NCBI RefSeq assembly: GCF_001905095.1
Contig: NZ_LWLS01000001.1
Coordinates: 1 to 64,000 of the forward strand
Source of the DNA: Micromonospora sp. CB01531
GTDB lineage: Bacteria; Actinomycetota; Actinomycetes; Mycobacteriales; Micromonosporaceae
Direction: 5' to 3'
DNA length: 64,000 nt
Made by a program: the position numbers and the translations under genes. Shown here piece after piece: positions 41,299-50,408 of this stretch (the first letter of the stretch is position 1; the number at the start of each line of letters is the position of its first letter). A model generated the notes under the pieces. The model was not told the DNA's origin and made no database searches. It saw only the letters and a program-made list of their open reading frames with translations.

Positions 41299-43737
41299 AT
41301 GCGTTCTCGCAGTACCAATGTACGCACCAAAGTGGTCGCGATGCTCGTGTCGCTAACCGCCCTGTGGGCGTTCGCGGCGTGGGTGACCCTGCGGGACGGC
41401 CTGAACCTGCTCTGGGTGAATACGCTGAACAGCACCGTCTATGAGCCGAGCGCACCGCTGCTGTCGGCACTGCAGAACGAGCGCCGACTCACCCTGGCCT
41501 ACCTGGGCGGACCGGGGAACGACAGCCAGGCGCGAGCGGCCCTGGAGGCCCAACGACGAGAGTCCGAGCAGCTCGCGGCGAGCTTCAAGGAGTCCGCACA
41601 GAGCTGGCAGGCCGACCTCGCCGGTAGCGACAAGCTGGGCCAACGGCTCGACGCCACCTACGCCAGCCTGGATGGTCTCGCCGCTACCCGCGAGTCGGTC
41701 AACGCACGGACGATCGACCGCACCAGCGCCGGACGGTCTTTCGCCGACGCAATCGACTCCATCTTCAGCATCTACCACGCCATGGCGAGCCTCGACGACA
41801 AGGAAATCGCGGGCTACGCCGCAGCGCTCATCCAGCTCAACCGGATGTCGGAACTGATCTCACAAGAGGACGCCCTGATGAGCGGCATCCTCGCCAGCGG
41901 TCGGCTCACCAGCGCCGAATACGCGCAGTTTGCACAGCTCGTCGGCGCCCAGCGATTCGCCGGAGCCGAGACCTCGACCAAGCTGTCAGCCGACGACCGC
42001 CTCCGATACGAACAGCTGCTCGCCGGCGACGCGTTCAGCCGCCTCCGGTCAATCGAAGACCAGGTCGTCCAGAGCGCCAACACGCGCTCCAAGGCTCCGG
42101 CCGAGGCGGCCCAATGGCGCCGCGCGGTGGACGACGCCCAGGGCGAGCTGCAAAGCGTCGTGACTGCCGGTGGCAACGGGATCGTGAGCGGCGCCACGGG
42201 CGTGGCCATCATGGTCATCGTCCGGCTTCTCCTCGCGGCCGGCCTCGGCACGCTCGCCGTTATCGCCTCGATCATCCTCTCGATCACGACCGCCCGCGCC
42301 CTGGTGGCCCAGCTGGAGCGGCTGCGAAAGGCCGCCCACGACCTCGCCGACGAGCGGCTACCCAATGTGGTCGAACGGCTCGGCCACGGTGAGCAGGTGG
42401 ACGTCGCCGTCGAAGCACCGCCACTGGCCTTCGGCTCCGACGAGATCGGGCAGGTCGGCGAGGCATTCAACCGGGTCCAGGAGACGGCCATCCGCACCGC
42501 CGTGGAGCAGGCGGAGCTACGGCGCAACGTGCGCGACGTCTTCCTCAGCCTCGCCCGGCGTACGCAGGGCCTCGTCCACCGCCAGGTGACCCTGCTCGAC
42601 GCGATGGAGCGCCGCGAGCACGACGCCGACGACCTCGAGGACCTGTTCCGCGTCGACCACCTCGCCACCCGCATGCGGCGCAACGCGGAAAACCTCATCG
42701 TCCTGTCCGGCGCGGCGCCCGGCCGCGCCTGGCGCCGGGACGTGCCCATGATCGACGTGGCCCGCGCGGCGACCCAGGAGGTGGAGGACTACACGCGGGT
42801 GAACGTGCTGCCGTTCGGCTCCGTGGGCCTGACCGGCCGGGCCGCCGGTGACATCATCCACCTGCTCGCCGAGCTCGTCGAGAACGCGCTGTCCTTCTCC
42901 CCGCCGAACACCGAGGTGGAGGTGCGGGGACAGCTGGTGGCGCGCGGCTTCGTCATCGAGGTCGAGGACCGCGGTCTGGGCATGAGCGAGGAAGAACTCG
43001 CCGCAGCCAACGACCGCATCGCCAACCCGACCGAGTTCAACCTGGCCAATGCCAACCAGCTGGGCCTGTTCGTGGTGAGCCACCTCGCCCAGCGGCACGA
43101 CCTCAGCGTCAACCTCAAAACCTCGCCGTACGGTGGCACCACCGCCGTTGTGCTCATCCCGATGGAGCTGGTGACCAGCGCCGAAGCCCTCACCGCCGCG
43201 GCCGGCCAGGCCGGCGGTCCGTCCGCCGGCGAGCCCACCGCGTCCCTCCACGACGGCCTGCCCGCCGCCGTGGAACGACGGGGGTCCGTCGCGCTGACCG
43301 AGGCTCCGCCGGCCCGCCAGCCCACCCTGGAGCTGCCGGCCGTCGGCATGCGGGCACCGGTGCGCCCGGCCGCTGAGGACGCCACGCCTGTTGAGAAGGC
43401 CGCGCCCGTCGCGGACGCCGCGCCCGTTGCCGAGCCGGGCAGCGCGGGCACCCCGCTCGTGCCGCGTCAGCGGCCCGCCGCGGATCGGACCCCGCAAGGC
43501 CTGCCGGTGCGGGTCCGGCAGGCGAGCCTCGCACCGCAGTTGCGGGCCGACGCCGACCCGGCCGTCGAGGCGCCCGCCGAGGCGGACCCGGGCAGGTCGC
43601 CGGAACAGATCCGCCAACTGATGAGCCGCTACCAGAGCGGCACCCGCCGTGGACGCGACGACGCGCGTCTGCTCGGCGACGAAGACGAACAGCCCCCAGC
43701 CGCCGACGATTCACCGGCGGCCGGGACCGATCGGTAG
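41299..43737 (+). CDS. cvnA: Conservon sensor kinase-like protein CvnA
   Basis: An 812-residue membrane protein: TM1 (KVVAMLVSLTALWAFAAWVTL, about 10-30), an extracytoplasmic nitrate-sensor-like helical domain (about 35-300), TM2 (about 308-335), HAMP (RALVAQLERLRKAAHDLADE), a degenerate DHp with VFLSLARRTQGLVHRQVTLL, a HATPase_c domain (about 500-630: LLAELVENALSFSPPNTEV, EVEDRGLGMSEEEL, LGLFVVSHLAQRHDLSV) and a Pro/Ala-rich tail. CvnA proteins assemble with CvnB-D into a membrane complex likened to a eukaryotic G-protein-coupled system. The ATG is 122 bp after the class II cyclase. The extracellular signal is unknown. Confidence 0.94.
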   Translation: MRSRSTNVRTKVVAMLVSLTALWAFAAWVTLRDGLNLLWVNTLNSTVYEPSAPLLSALQNERRLTLAYLGGPGNDSQARAALEAQRRESEQLAASFKESAQSWQADLAGSDKLGQRLDATYASLDGLAATRESVNARTIDRTSAGRSFADAIDSIFSIYHAMASLDDKEIAGYAAALIQLNRMSELISQEDALMSGILASGRLTSAEYAQFAQLVGAQRFAGAETSTKLSADDRLRYEQLLAGDAFSRLRSIEDQVVQSANTRSKAPAEAAQWRRAVDDAQGELQSVVTAGGNGIVSGATGVAIMVIVRLLLAAGLGTLAVIASIILSITTARALVAQLERLRKAAHDLADERLPNVVERLGHGEQVDVAVEAPPLAFGSDEIGQVGEAFNRVQETAIRTAVEQAELRRNVRDVFLSLARRTQGLVHRQVTLLDAMERREHDADDLEDLFRVDHLATRMRRNAENLIVLSGAAPGRAWRRDVPMIDVARAATQEVEDYTRVNVLPFGSVGLTGRAAGDIIHLLAELVENALSFSPPNTEVEVRGQLVARGFVIEVEDRGLGMSEEELAAANDRIANPTEFNLANANQLGLFVVSHLAQRHDLSVNLKTSPYGGTTAVVLIPMELVTSAEALTAAAGQAGGPSAGEPTASLHDGLPAAVERRGSVALTEAPPARQPTLELPAVGMRAPVRPAAEDATPVEKAAPVADAAPVAEPGSAGTPLVPRQRPAADRTPQGLPVRVRQASLAPQLRADADPAVEAPAEADPGRSPEQIRQLMSRYQSGTRRGRDDARLLGDEDEQPPAADDSPAAGTDR

Positions 43738-43753
43738 AAAGAGGAACCAGCAC

Positions 43754-44173
43754 GTGCAGCATCAGAACTCTTCGAGGTCCGATCTGGCCTGGCTGCTCGA
43801 CGACCTGGTCGGACGTGTCAAGCAGACCCAGCATGCCGTCGTGCTCTCGGTGGACGGCCTGCTGATGGCGTCCTCCGCCGGACTCAGCCGGGACGACGCG
43901 GAGCAACTGGCCGCGATCGCCTCCGGAATCCAGAGCCTCGCCAAGGGTGCCGGACGCCGTTTCGGCGGCGGGCCGGTGCGGCAGACCGTCATCGAGATGC
44001 AGTCATCGTTCCTGTTCGTCACGGCGGCCGGTCACGGCGCGTGCCTGGCCGTCCTCGCGGCCGAGGACGCCGACGTCGGTCTCGTCGCCTACGAGATGGC
44101 CATGATCGTTCAGAGGGCCGGCAAGTTCCTGGCCTCCCCCGCCCGAGCCACCGTCCAGCTGTCCGGGAAGTAG
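43754..44173 (+). CDS. cvnB: Roadblock/LC7-domain protein CvnB
   Basis: A 139-residue roadblock/LC7 protein: LAWLLDDLVGRVKQTQHAVV, LSVDGLLMASSAGLSRDDAE, then QTVIEMQSSFLFVTAAGHGA, matching the MglB-like fold. In conservons CvnB acts with the CvnD GTPase, possibly as its regulator (GAP-like). The GTG start lies 16 bp after the cvnA stop with GAGGAA upstream. Length and order are standard. Confidence 0.95.
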   Translation: MQHQNSSRSDLAWLLDDLVGRVKQTQHAVVLSVDGLLMASSAGLSRDDAEQLAAIASGIQSLAKGAGRRFGGGPVRQTVIEMQSSFLFVTAAGHGACLAVLAAEDADVGLVAYEMAMIVQRAGKFLASPARATVQLSGK

Positions 44174-44181
44174 AGGCGCCC

Positions 44182-44559
44182 ATGACGAGGCCTGACGCCG
44201 AGCCGCTGTGGGTCGATGACGAGGCCGGACCGGTGGTCCGGCCCTACGCCATGACCCGCGGGCGAGCCAGACCGAGGAACGGCTTCAACGTCATCTCACT
44301 CGTGACCGCAACCCGGGCGGCACCGCCCATCGACGTCGGACTGGTGCCGGAGCACGCCCGGATCATCGAGCTGTGCCAGCGGCCCCTCGCGTTGGCGGAG
44401 GTAGCCGCGCACCTCCACCTGCCGCTCGGCACGGTCCGCGTCCTGCTCGACGACCTGGTCGCCCGCCAGCTTGTGCAGGTCTCCGAACCCCGTCCGCCCG
44501 CCACTCTTCCCGACGACAGCGTATTCGAGGCGCTCATTCATGGACTACGAGAACTCTGA
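44182..44559 (+). CDS. cvnC: DUF742 protein CvnC
   Basis: A 125-residue DUF742 protein. The typical start (RPDAEPLWVDDEAGPVVRPY, AMTRGRARP) is followed by a winged-helix-like segment (ARIIELCQRPLALAEVAAHL, LPLGTVRVLLDDLVARQLV). CvnC is the third element of the conservon and binds the CvnD GTPase or CvnA by analogy; its molecular role is not settled. The ATG lies 8 bp after the cvnB stop and the 3' end overlaps cvnD by 20 bp. Confidence 0.94.
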   Translation: MTRPDAEPLWVDDEAGPVVRPYAMTRGRARPRNGFNVISLVTATRAAPPIDVGLVPEHARIIELCQRPLALAEVAAHLHLPLGTVRVLLDDLVARQLVQVSEPRPPATLPDDSVFEALIHGLREL

Positions 44560-45151
44560 CAGGGAGGATCGGACGATCCTGCCCACCGCCCTCAAGATCC
44601 TCATTGCGGGGGGCTTCGGCGTCGGCAAGACCACCCTCGTCGCAGCGGTCAGCGAAACCCAGCCGCTGCGCACCGAGGAGGTGCTCTCCGAGCGGGGCGT
44701 CGGCGTCGACGACCTCACCGGGGTCGAGGCGAAGTCCACCACCACCGTGGCAATGGACTTCGGCCGAATCACCTTCGGCGAAGACCTCGTGCTCTACCTG
44801 TTCGGCACCCCCGGGCAGGACCGCTTCTGGTTCCTCTGGGACGAGTTGGCCCTCGGCGCCCTCGGCGCGGTGGTGCTCGCCGACACCCGCCGCCTGGCCG
44901 ACTGCTTCCCGTCCATCGACTACTTCGAGGGCCAGGGCCTGCCGTTCATCGTCGCCGTGAACTGCTTCGACGGCGCTCGGCAGTACAGCCTCGAAGAGGT
45001 GCAGATGGCGTTGAACCTCGACCCGGACGTGCCGGTCATGCTGTGCGACGCCCGCAAGCGGGAGTCCAGCAAGGAGGTCCTCATCACCCTGCTCCAGCAC
45101 GTCATGAAAGGGCGGGGTCTGACCCGCAAGCCCGAGACCGTGGGGTCCTGA
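44540..45151 (+). CDS. cvnD: Conservon small GTPase CvnD
   Basis: A 203-residue Ras-like GTPase: P-loop GGFGVGKTTL (about residues 24-33), switch region TTTVAMDFGRI, G3 motif LFGTPGQDRFWF and a G4-like VNCFDGA (where NKxD would be usual), then DARKRES. This is the normal actinobacterial CvnD pattern. The GTP-bound state is thought to report signals from CvnA to downstream effectors; in several conservons P450 genes are genetically linked. It is the last gene of the cvnABCD set. No P450 follows, but one lies 5' of the neighbouring terpene genes. Confidence 0.95.
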   Translation: MDYENSDREDRTILPTALKILIAGGFGVGKTTLVAAVSETQPLRTEEVLSERGVGVDDLTGVEAKSTTTVAMDFGRITFGEDLVLYLFGTPGQDRFWFLWDELALGALGAVVLADTRRLADCFPSIDYFEGQGLPFIVAVNCFDGARQYSLEEVQMALNLDPDVPVMLCDARKRESSKEVLITLLQHVMKGRGLTRKPETVGS

Positions 45152-45277
45152 CGGTCGGTGCCCACCACCGTCGGCGACATGGTTGACCGGCTGCACAGCC
45201 TGTGCGTGGGCTCCGTGAGCACGGGTGCGGTCGCTGCTGCACGGCGCCGCACCCGCCGCCGCGCGGATGCCGGGGCC

Positions 45278-45622
45278 TCAGATTGTCACCGGGTGGCGCG
45301 GCTCGTAGAGGCCGAGTTCGCCACCGCCGGGCAGCCGCAGCGCGGTGCGCAGCCCCCATCGCTCCTCGGTGATCGGGATCGTGAACTCGACGCCCTTCGC
45401 CGTCAGTTCGGCCATGGTCGCCTCGACGTCGTCGCACATGAGAAACAGCTCGTGGGCCGGCTCGCCCTCGGTCGGGTGCACGGCGAGCTCCGCCGGCGGC
45501 AGCCGGAAGATGAGCCAACCGTGGCCAGCGTCGACATGGTGATAGCCGAGCGTGTCCCGGAAGAAGGCCCGGTCCGCCTCCGCATCGCGGCTGTAAATGA
45601 TCACATGAGCACCATTGATCAC
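45278..45622 (-). CDS. VOC (glyoxalase-like) superfamily protein
   Basis: A 114-residue single-domain VOC protein: VINGAHVIIYSRDAEADRAF, FRDTLGYHHVDAGHGWLIF, HELFLMCDDVEATMAELTAK, and a C-terminal GELGLYEPRHP. His and Glu at canonical metal-site positions (GAHVIIYS, HELFLMC, GLYEPRH) suggest a metal-binding member. The GTG at 45622 is the only start that keeps the first strand; the long upstream extension is not coding-like. Substrate unknown. It stands alone. Confidence 0.88.
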   Translation of the reverse strand: MINGAHVIIYSRDAEADRAFFRDTLGYHHVDAGHGWLIFRLPPAELAVHPTEGEPAHELFLMCDDVEATMAELTAKGVEFTIPITEERWGLRTALRLPGGGELGLYEPRHPVTI

Positions 45623-45951
45623 CTGTCGACCATAACGGCGCCGGGGGAGGCGCACAGGCCGATCGCGGCGACCGCCACCACCGCCGGTACAAGAAGATTG
45701 GCCGAGGACGAGGCGGACCTGCAGCAGCGTCGCCCGCCGGCCACGGCCCAGACCGACATCGTGGCCAACTGCTGAGGCATTGCCGCCGGTCGCCATGCGG
45801 GAGAAATCCACTACAGCTACCTCAGAGGTGTACAGAATTCCTCCCGGGCCCAGCGGACGAGTCGGCGACAAGGGTGTGGGCGACGAGCACGATCCTGGCG
45901 GGTTGCGGCCGACGTCGACCACAACCCGCCAGGACTCCTCCGTTATCGCCG
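45623..45951. other. Gene-less stretch
   Basis: No convincing gene. Frames across it are extensions or shadows. It probably contains the leftward VOC promoter and the 3' end of the leftward exporter operon. I see no strong hairpin. Confidence 0.4.
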
Positions 45952-47160
45952 TTACGGGGTGGCTAGCGCCTCGGTCGGGGCGAGCCGGGCGGCGCGGATC
46001 GCCGGGTACAGCCCGGCGAGGGCGCCGATCAGCAGGGTGGCGCCGACCCCGCCGGCCGCCGCCCAGATCGGCACCACCGTCGGCCACGCCTGGGAGAGGG
46101 CGTAACCGGCGGTGACCCCGGCGCCCAGCAGCACCCCGCCGACCCCGCCGAGGGCGGACAACAGCAGCGATTCGGCCAGGAACTGGGTGCGTACCTGGCC
46201 GCGGGTGGCGCCGAGCGAACGGCGCAGGCCGATCTCCGGGCGCCGTTCCAGCACCGAGATGACCATCGTGTTCGCCACCCCGACGCCGCCCACCAGCAGG
46301 GCGACCGCGCCGAGTCCGAGCAGCAGCCCGGTGAACGCCTCGTCGGTGGCCTGCTTCGCGGCGAGCGCGTCGGACGGCCGCGCTACCTTCACCTCGTTCG
46401 GCGCCTCCGGGTTCGCGGTGGCGCCGAGCACCGCGCGTACCGCCTCGACGGCGGTGTCCGTGGTGCGGGTGTAGACGGTGGTCGGGTGCCCGTCGAAGTC
46501 GAGATAGGACTTCGCCGCGTCCCAGCCGATCAGCGCGGACAGGTCCAGCTCCGGGGCCAGGGGAGCGGGCGCCAGAATGCCCACCACGGTGAACCAGCGC
46601 CCACCGAGCTGGACCTGCACGTCCGGTCCGGCGGCGCCGATCCCGAGCCGCCGCGCCGTGGTGGCGCCGAGCACCACCGCCGGATAGCGGGCGGTGGCGG
46701 CGTTCAGCCAGGTGCCGCTCGCCACCGCCAGCCCGACCGTGTCCCGCAGCTCCAGGCTGGCCGCCCGAGTGGCGATCCCGCCGCTCTCGCCCCGAGCGAT
46801 CAGGTCCGACCGGTACACCTTCGCGTCGGACAGCAGCGCGGTGGCGGCCACCGCCCGTACCGGCCCGATCCGCCCGATCATCGCCACCGACTCGGTCGGC
46901 AGCTGGGCGTCGTCGCCGAAGAGGGTGTTGCCCGGGCTGACGGTGAGCAGGTTGGTGCCGAGCTGGGCGAGCGTGCGGTCCAGCTCCGCCCGGGACGACG
47001 CGGAGATCCCGACAACCGCGACCATGGCGGCGATCCCGATCGCGATGCCCAGCGCGGACAGGAAGGCCCGCAGCGGCCGGGTGCGCAGCCCGACCCCGCC
47101 GACCCGCAGAACATCCCGTGGGCGCAGCCGGGCGGGCGTCAGCCGTACGCGTTCGCTCAT
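45952..47160 (-). CDS. MacB-like ABC transporter permease
   Basis: A 402-residue MacB/FtsX permease: TM1 ([22 protein letters not shown], about 31-52), a MacB periplasmic-core-like domain (about 55-265), and the three C-terminal TMs of an FtsX domain (about 275-300, 325-350, 370-390) with [20 protein letters not shown] and [20 protein letters not shown], the MacB hallmark. It belongs to an operon of lipoprotein, membrane-fusion protein, ATPase and permease, and overlaps the ATPase stop (ATGA). It probably exports peptides, antibiotics or siderophores across the membrane, powered from inside by the ATPase. Confidence 0.95.
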   Translation of the reverse strand: MSERVRLTPARLRPRDVLRVGGVGLRTRPLRAFLSALGIAIGIAAMVAVVGISASSRAELDRTLAQLGTNLLTVSPGNTLFGDDAQLPTESVAMIGRIGPVRAVAATALLSDAKVYRSDLIARGESGGIATRAASLELRDTVGLAVASGTWLNAATARYPAVVLGATTARRLGIGAAGPDVQVQLGGRWFTVVGILAPAPLAPELDLSALIGWDAAKSYLDFDGHPTTVYTRTTDTAVEAVRAVLGATANPEAPNEVKVARPSDALAAKQATDEAFTGLLLGLGAVALLVGGVGVANTMVISVLERRPEIGLRRSLGATRGQVRTQFLAESLLLSALGGVGGVLLGAGVTAGYALSQAWPTVVPIWAAAGGVGATLLIGALAGLYPAIRAARLAPTEALATP

Positions 47161-47852
47161 GCCGGCACCGCCACGGGACGGTGGTCGGCGACGATCCGAC
47201 CGTCGCGCATCTGCACCCGGCGCGGCAGGCCGGCCGCGATCTCCAGGTCGTGGGTGATCACCACGATGGTGGTCCCGGCCGCGTGCAGGTCGCGCAGCAG
47301 CGCCAGCACCCCGGCGCCGGACGCGGAGTCCAGGTTGCCGGTCGGTTCGTCCGCGAGCAGCAGCGCGGGCGCACCCACCACCGCGCGGGCGATCGCCACC
47401 CGCTGCCGCTCGCCGCCGGACAGCTCGTGCGGCCGGTGGTCGAGCCGGTGCCCCAGCCCCACCCGGTCCAGCGCGGCCTCCGCGCGCCGCCGCCGCTCCC
47501 GCAGGGGTACGCCCGCGTAGAGCAGCCCGTCGGCGACGTTGTCCCGCACCGGCACGTTCGGGGCCAGGTGGAACTGCTGGAAGACGAAGCCGATCCGGGA
47601 CGACCGGAGGGCGGAGAGCTGCCGGTCGGCGAGGGCGGCCACGTCGTACCCGTCGATGCGGACCCGTCCGGTGGAGGGGCGGTCCAGGGTGCCGATCAGG
47701 TGCAGCATGGTGGACTTGCCCGACCCGGAGGGGCCGACGATGGCCACCAGTTCGCCGTACCGGATGGTCAGTGACACCCCGTCGAGGGCCCGTACGCCGC
47801 CCGGGTACACCTTGGTCACCTCGGCCAGCTCCACCACCGCGTCGCCGGTCAC
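47157..47852 (-). CDS. ABC transporter ATP-binding protein (MacB type)
   Basis: A 231-residue ATPase: Walker [21 protein letters not shown] (about 40-59), Q-loop FVFQQFHL, signature [20 protein letters not shown], Walker [13 protein letters not shown] and the H-loop [11 protein letters not shown] at 47852 overlaps the stop of the membrane-fusion gene (GTGA) and its own stop overlaps the permease start, so all are coupled. It energises the MacB-like permease. Confidence 0.96.
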   Translation of the reverse strand: MTGDAVVELAEVTKVYPGGVRALDGVSLTIRYGELVAIVGPSGSGKSTMLHLIGTLDRPSTGRVRIDGYDVAALADRQLSALRSSRIGFVFQQFHLAPNVPVRDNVADGLLYAGVPLRERRRRAEAALDRVGLGHRLDHRPHELSGGERQRVAIARAVVGAPALLLADEPTGNLDSASGAGVLALLRDLHAAGTTIVVITHDLEIAAGLPRRVQMRDGRIVADHRPVAVPA

Positions 47853-49069
47853 GTCGGCATCCCCACGGTCGCCCCCTCGGCGAGCCCCGCGCCGGAGACC
47901 TCCACTCGGCCGGACGCGAACAACCCGGTCTCCACGGCGACGATCCGCGTGGTGGAGCCCTCGACCAGTTGCACGCCGTAGCCGCCCTCGGCCAGCGCCA
48001 GCAGCGCGGCGACCGGCACCGTCAGCACATCCCGGCGCTCGGCGGCGATGAACGCCACCTTCGCCGAGGCCTGCTCGAAACCGGTCAGCGCCTTCGGGTC
48101 GGCCACGGTCACGGTGACCTCGATCTTGGTCTCCGGGTCGCCCTGGCCGCCCGCCCCGCCGCCGGTGCCGGTGTCGATCACCGTCTCCGTGGCCGCGACC
48201 GTGCCGGTGACGTCCTTGCCGTTGGGCAGGGTGACGCTCACCTTGGTGCCCCGCTTCGCCAGCCGCTCGTCGTCGACGTCGAGGGACACCGTCACCACCC
48301 GGGCGGTGCCGGTGTAGGTCAGCACCGCCTGGCCGGGCTGGGCCGGGTCGCCGAGGTCCGCCTCGTGGCCGTCCACCCGGACCTCGCCGTCGGCGTAGAC
48401 AACCCGGCCCAGCTCGACCCGGCCGGTCTCGGGCAGGCCCAGGTCGTCCTGCCACCGCCGCACCGCGTCCGCCGTTGCCGAGGTGTAGTCGTCGTCGACG
48501 GTGAACCCGGAGTAGCCGAGCGCCTTGAGGTTCTCCTCGAACTGCCGCACGTCGGCGCCGGACACGCCGGGCCCGAGCGTCCGGTACGCCGGCAGCCGCC
48601 CGTACAGCAGCAGCACCTTGGCGTTGTCGACCGCGAACAGCGGCTTGCCCCGGCTGACCTGGCTGCCGGTGGCGGCCAGCGAGGTGATCGTGCCGCCGGT
48701 GCGCAGCGTCGCGGTGTGGCTGGCGCCGTAGCCGAGTTCCCCGTCGAAGCTCTCCGAGTCCACCAGGGTCTGCCGGGTGACCTGGGCGGTCGCCGGCGGC
48801 AGCCCGCCGCTGGCCGGCGTACCCCCGGTGCGGCCCTCGGCCCCGACGGCGGCCGCGACGCCCGCCGCGGCGGCGACCACCACTGCGGAGGCGACCACGA
48901 TCGGGGTACGCGCGCGGCGGCGGCGACGGCCGCCCCCGGCGGGTGCGGCGGCCGGCGCGGTGGCGGTGGTCGCCGTCTCGGCCAGCGCGGTCGTGGCACC
49001 GGCGCTCAGCGGGACAATCTCCGCTTGCGACTGCGGGGCTCGCAAACCCGGCTCACTCCTCGCGCTCAC
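47849..49069 (-). CDS. Membrane-fusion (HlyD/MacA-like) protein with peptidoglycan-binding domain
   Basis: A 406-residue protein: cytoplasmic Ala/Thr-rich N-terminus, basic RRRRRAR, a TM (about 57-77), then HlyD-like beta-barrel strands ([20 protein letters not shown]) interrupted by a PG_binding_1 domain (about 165-205: [34 protein letters not shown]), and a C-terminal barrel with [19 protein letters not shown]. Gram-positive MacA-like proteins carrying a peptidoglycan-binding domain in place of the coiled-coil hairpin are typical of this operon type. The GTG overlaps the lipoprotein stop (GTGA). Confidence 0.92.
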   Translation of the reverse strand: MSARSEPGLRAPQSQAEIVPLSAGATTALAETATTATAPAAAPAGGGRRRRRARTPIVVASAVVVAAAAGVAAAVGAEGRTGGTPASGGLPPATAQVTRQTLVDSESFDGELGYGASHTATLRTGGTITSLAATGSQVSRGKPLFAVDNAKVLLLYGRLPAYRTLGPGVSGADVRQFEENLKALGYSGFTVDDDYTSATADAVRRWQDDLGLPETGRVELGRVVYADGEVRVDGHEADLGDPAQPGQAVLTYTGTARVVTVSLDVDDERLAKRGTKVSVTLPNGKDVTGTVAATETVIDTGTGGGAGGQGDPETKIEVTVTVADPKALTGFEQASAKVAFIAAERRDVLTVPVAALLALAEGGYGVQLVEGSTTRIVAVETGLFASGRVEVSGAGLAEGATVGMPT

Positions 49070-49620
49070 TGGGTCCTCTTCATCAGCAGCGGTGCGTCAC
49101 CCTGCCGGCACTTCTCCATCGCGGCCCGTACCGTCGGGCTGTCCGGGTCGAAGCTGCCGCCGCCCTTGAGTTCGATGGCGCCGTCCGCCCCCGGGTCCGG
49201 AAAGTCCGGCACCCCGTTCTCGCGCATGCACCGGGCGAGCTGCCGCACCTTTTCCACCTGCTCCGGGTCGAGCTTGATCTCCTTGCCGCCATTGGGCATC
49301 AGGCTGCGGCACTTCTCCATGGCCGCCTGCACCTTCTCCTTGTCCTGCCCGGCGGGGATGCGGACGCGGAATCCGCCGCCGTCGCCGGTTTCCGGGTCGG
49401 GAAAGTCCGGCAGCCCGTTATCCCGCATGCACTTGGCGAACTCGCGCTGCCGGTCCTCGTCGCTGACCGGGACGACGCTGGCGCTCGGCGAGGCACTGGC
49501 GGCACCGCCGCCGGCCGTGGCCACCTGCTCCCCGTCCGAACCGGTCTTCGCGCAGCCGGCGACCGCGAGCCCGAGCAGCAGGGGCAGGATGAGCAGTGTG
49601 CCCGACATTCGTCGGCGCAT
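49066..49620 (-). CDS. Lipoprotein with two CMRENG(V/L)PDFPDP repeats
   Basis: A 184-residue lipoprotein. The lipobox is VAGC (Cys about 23) after a hydrophobic signal; an Ala/Ser/Gly linker follows, then two repeats of about 60 residues, each with FAKCMRDNGLPDFPDP or LARCMRENGVPDFPDP and an ending AAMEKCR. The two Cys per repeat probably pair. It is first in the exporter operon with MacA- and MacB-like genes and may be an external substrate or sensor lipoprotein; similar repeats accompany such operons in other actinomycetes as I recall. Exact function is not known. Confidence 0.88.
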   Translation of the reverse strand: MRRRMSGTLLILPLLLGLAVAGCAKTGSDGEQVATAGGGAASASPSASVVPVSDEDRQREFAKCMRDNGLPDFPDPETGDGGGFRVRIPAGQDKEKVQAAMEKCRSLMPNGGKEIKLDPEQVEKVRQLARCMRENGVPDFPDPGADGAIELKGGGSFDPDSPTVRAAMEKCRQGDAPLLMKRTQ

Positions 49621-49697
49621 GGCACAACTCCTTCCACCGGGCCGGCGCGGATCGCCGGCCGATACGGACGAGTCGACCGCAGCGGCGGTATCCCGGG

Positions 49698-49730
49698 CGT
49701 AACCGTCGGTGTTAACGCCGTGGTTATCCG
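49698..49730. promoter_or_regulatory. Three 11-bp-spaced repeats, candidate response-regulator site
   Basis: GTAACCGTCGG, TGTTAACGCCG and TGGTTATCCG follow each other at 11-bp steps in the 131-bp gap between the divergent exporter operon and the response-regulator gene. OmpR-type regulators bind direct repeats of this spacing. The last repeat ends 21 bp before the GTG of the regulator gene. Confidence 0.45.
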
Positions 49731-49751
49731 TGGCCGCGTCACCATGGGACG

Positions 49752-50408
49752 GTGCGAGTGCTTGTGGTCGAGGACGAGACGCTGCTGGCCGACTCCATCG
49801 CGGAGTGGCTGCGCCGGGAAGCGTTCGCGGTGGACGTCGCCTACGACGGGGACGCGGCGTTGGAACGGCTCGGTGTCACCGACTACGACGTGGTGGTGCT
49901 CGACCGGGACCTGCCGGTGGTGCACGGCGACGACGTCTGCCGGGCGGTGGTGGACAGCGGCGGCGAGACGCGGGTGCTGATGCTGACCGCCGCCGCGGCC
50001 GTCCGGGAGCGGGTGGCCGGCCTGGCCCTCGGCGCCGACGACTATCTGGTCAAACCGTTCGCGCTGGTCGAACTCTCCGCCCGGGTGCACGCGCTGGCCC
50101 GGCGGGCCCGTCCGGCCGCCCCGCCGAAGCTGAGCCGGGCCGGCATCGTGGTCGACCCGGCCCGGCGTGAGGTCTACCGCGACGGCCGGTACGTCGCGCT
50201 GTCCCGCAAGGAGTTCGCGGTGCTGGCCGAACTGGTCCGGGCCGGCGGGGCGGTGGTCTCCGCCGAGGAGCTGCTGGAGCGGGCCTGGGACGAGCACATC
50301 GACCCGTTCACCAACGTAGTACGGGTGACCGTGATGAAGCTGCGCCGCAAGCTCGGCGACCCGCAGGTGGTCGAGACGGTGCCGGGAGTGGGGTATCAGA
50401 TCCGGTGA
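49752..50408 (+). CDS. OmpR-family response regulator
   Basis: A 218-residue regulator. The receiver domain (1-115) has VEDE (acidic pocket), VVVLDRDLP with the phosphoacceptor Asp (about residue 51), T81-A, and KPFA. The winged-helix output domain (about 125-218) has VALSRKEFAVLAELVRAGGA and VTVMKLRRKLGDP. It partners with the kinase encoded next (GTGA overlap) and probably controls the divergent MacAB-like operon, a common layout for drug- or envelope-stress response. GTG start at 49752. Confidence 0.95.
   Translation: MRVLVVEDETLLADSIAEWLRREAFAVDVAYDGDAALERLGVTDYDVVVLDRDLPVVHGDDVCRAVVDSGGETRVLMLTAAAAVRERVAGLALGADDYLVKPFALVELSARVHALARRARPAAPPKLSRAGIVVDPARREVYRDGRYVALSRKEFAVLAELVRAGGAVVSAEELLERAWDEHIDPFTNVVRVTVMKLRRKLGDPQVVETVPGVGYQIR

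Noticed and set aside
45152..45277. Possible fifth conservon gene (cvnE P450) after cvnD
   Set aside because: The sequence after cvnD has no P450 motifs and is followed by a leftward VOC gene.
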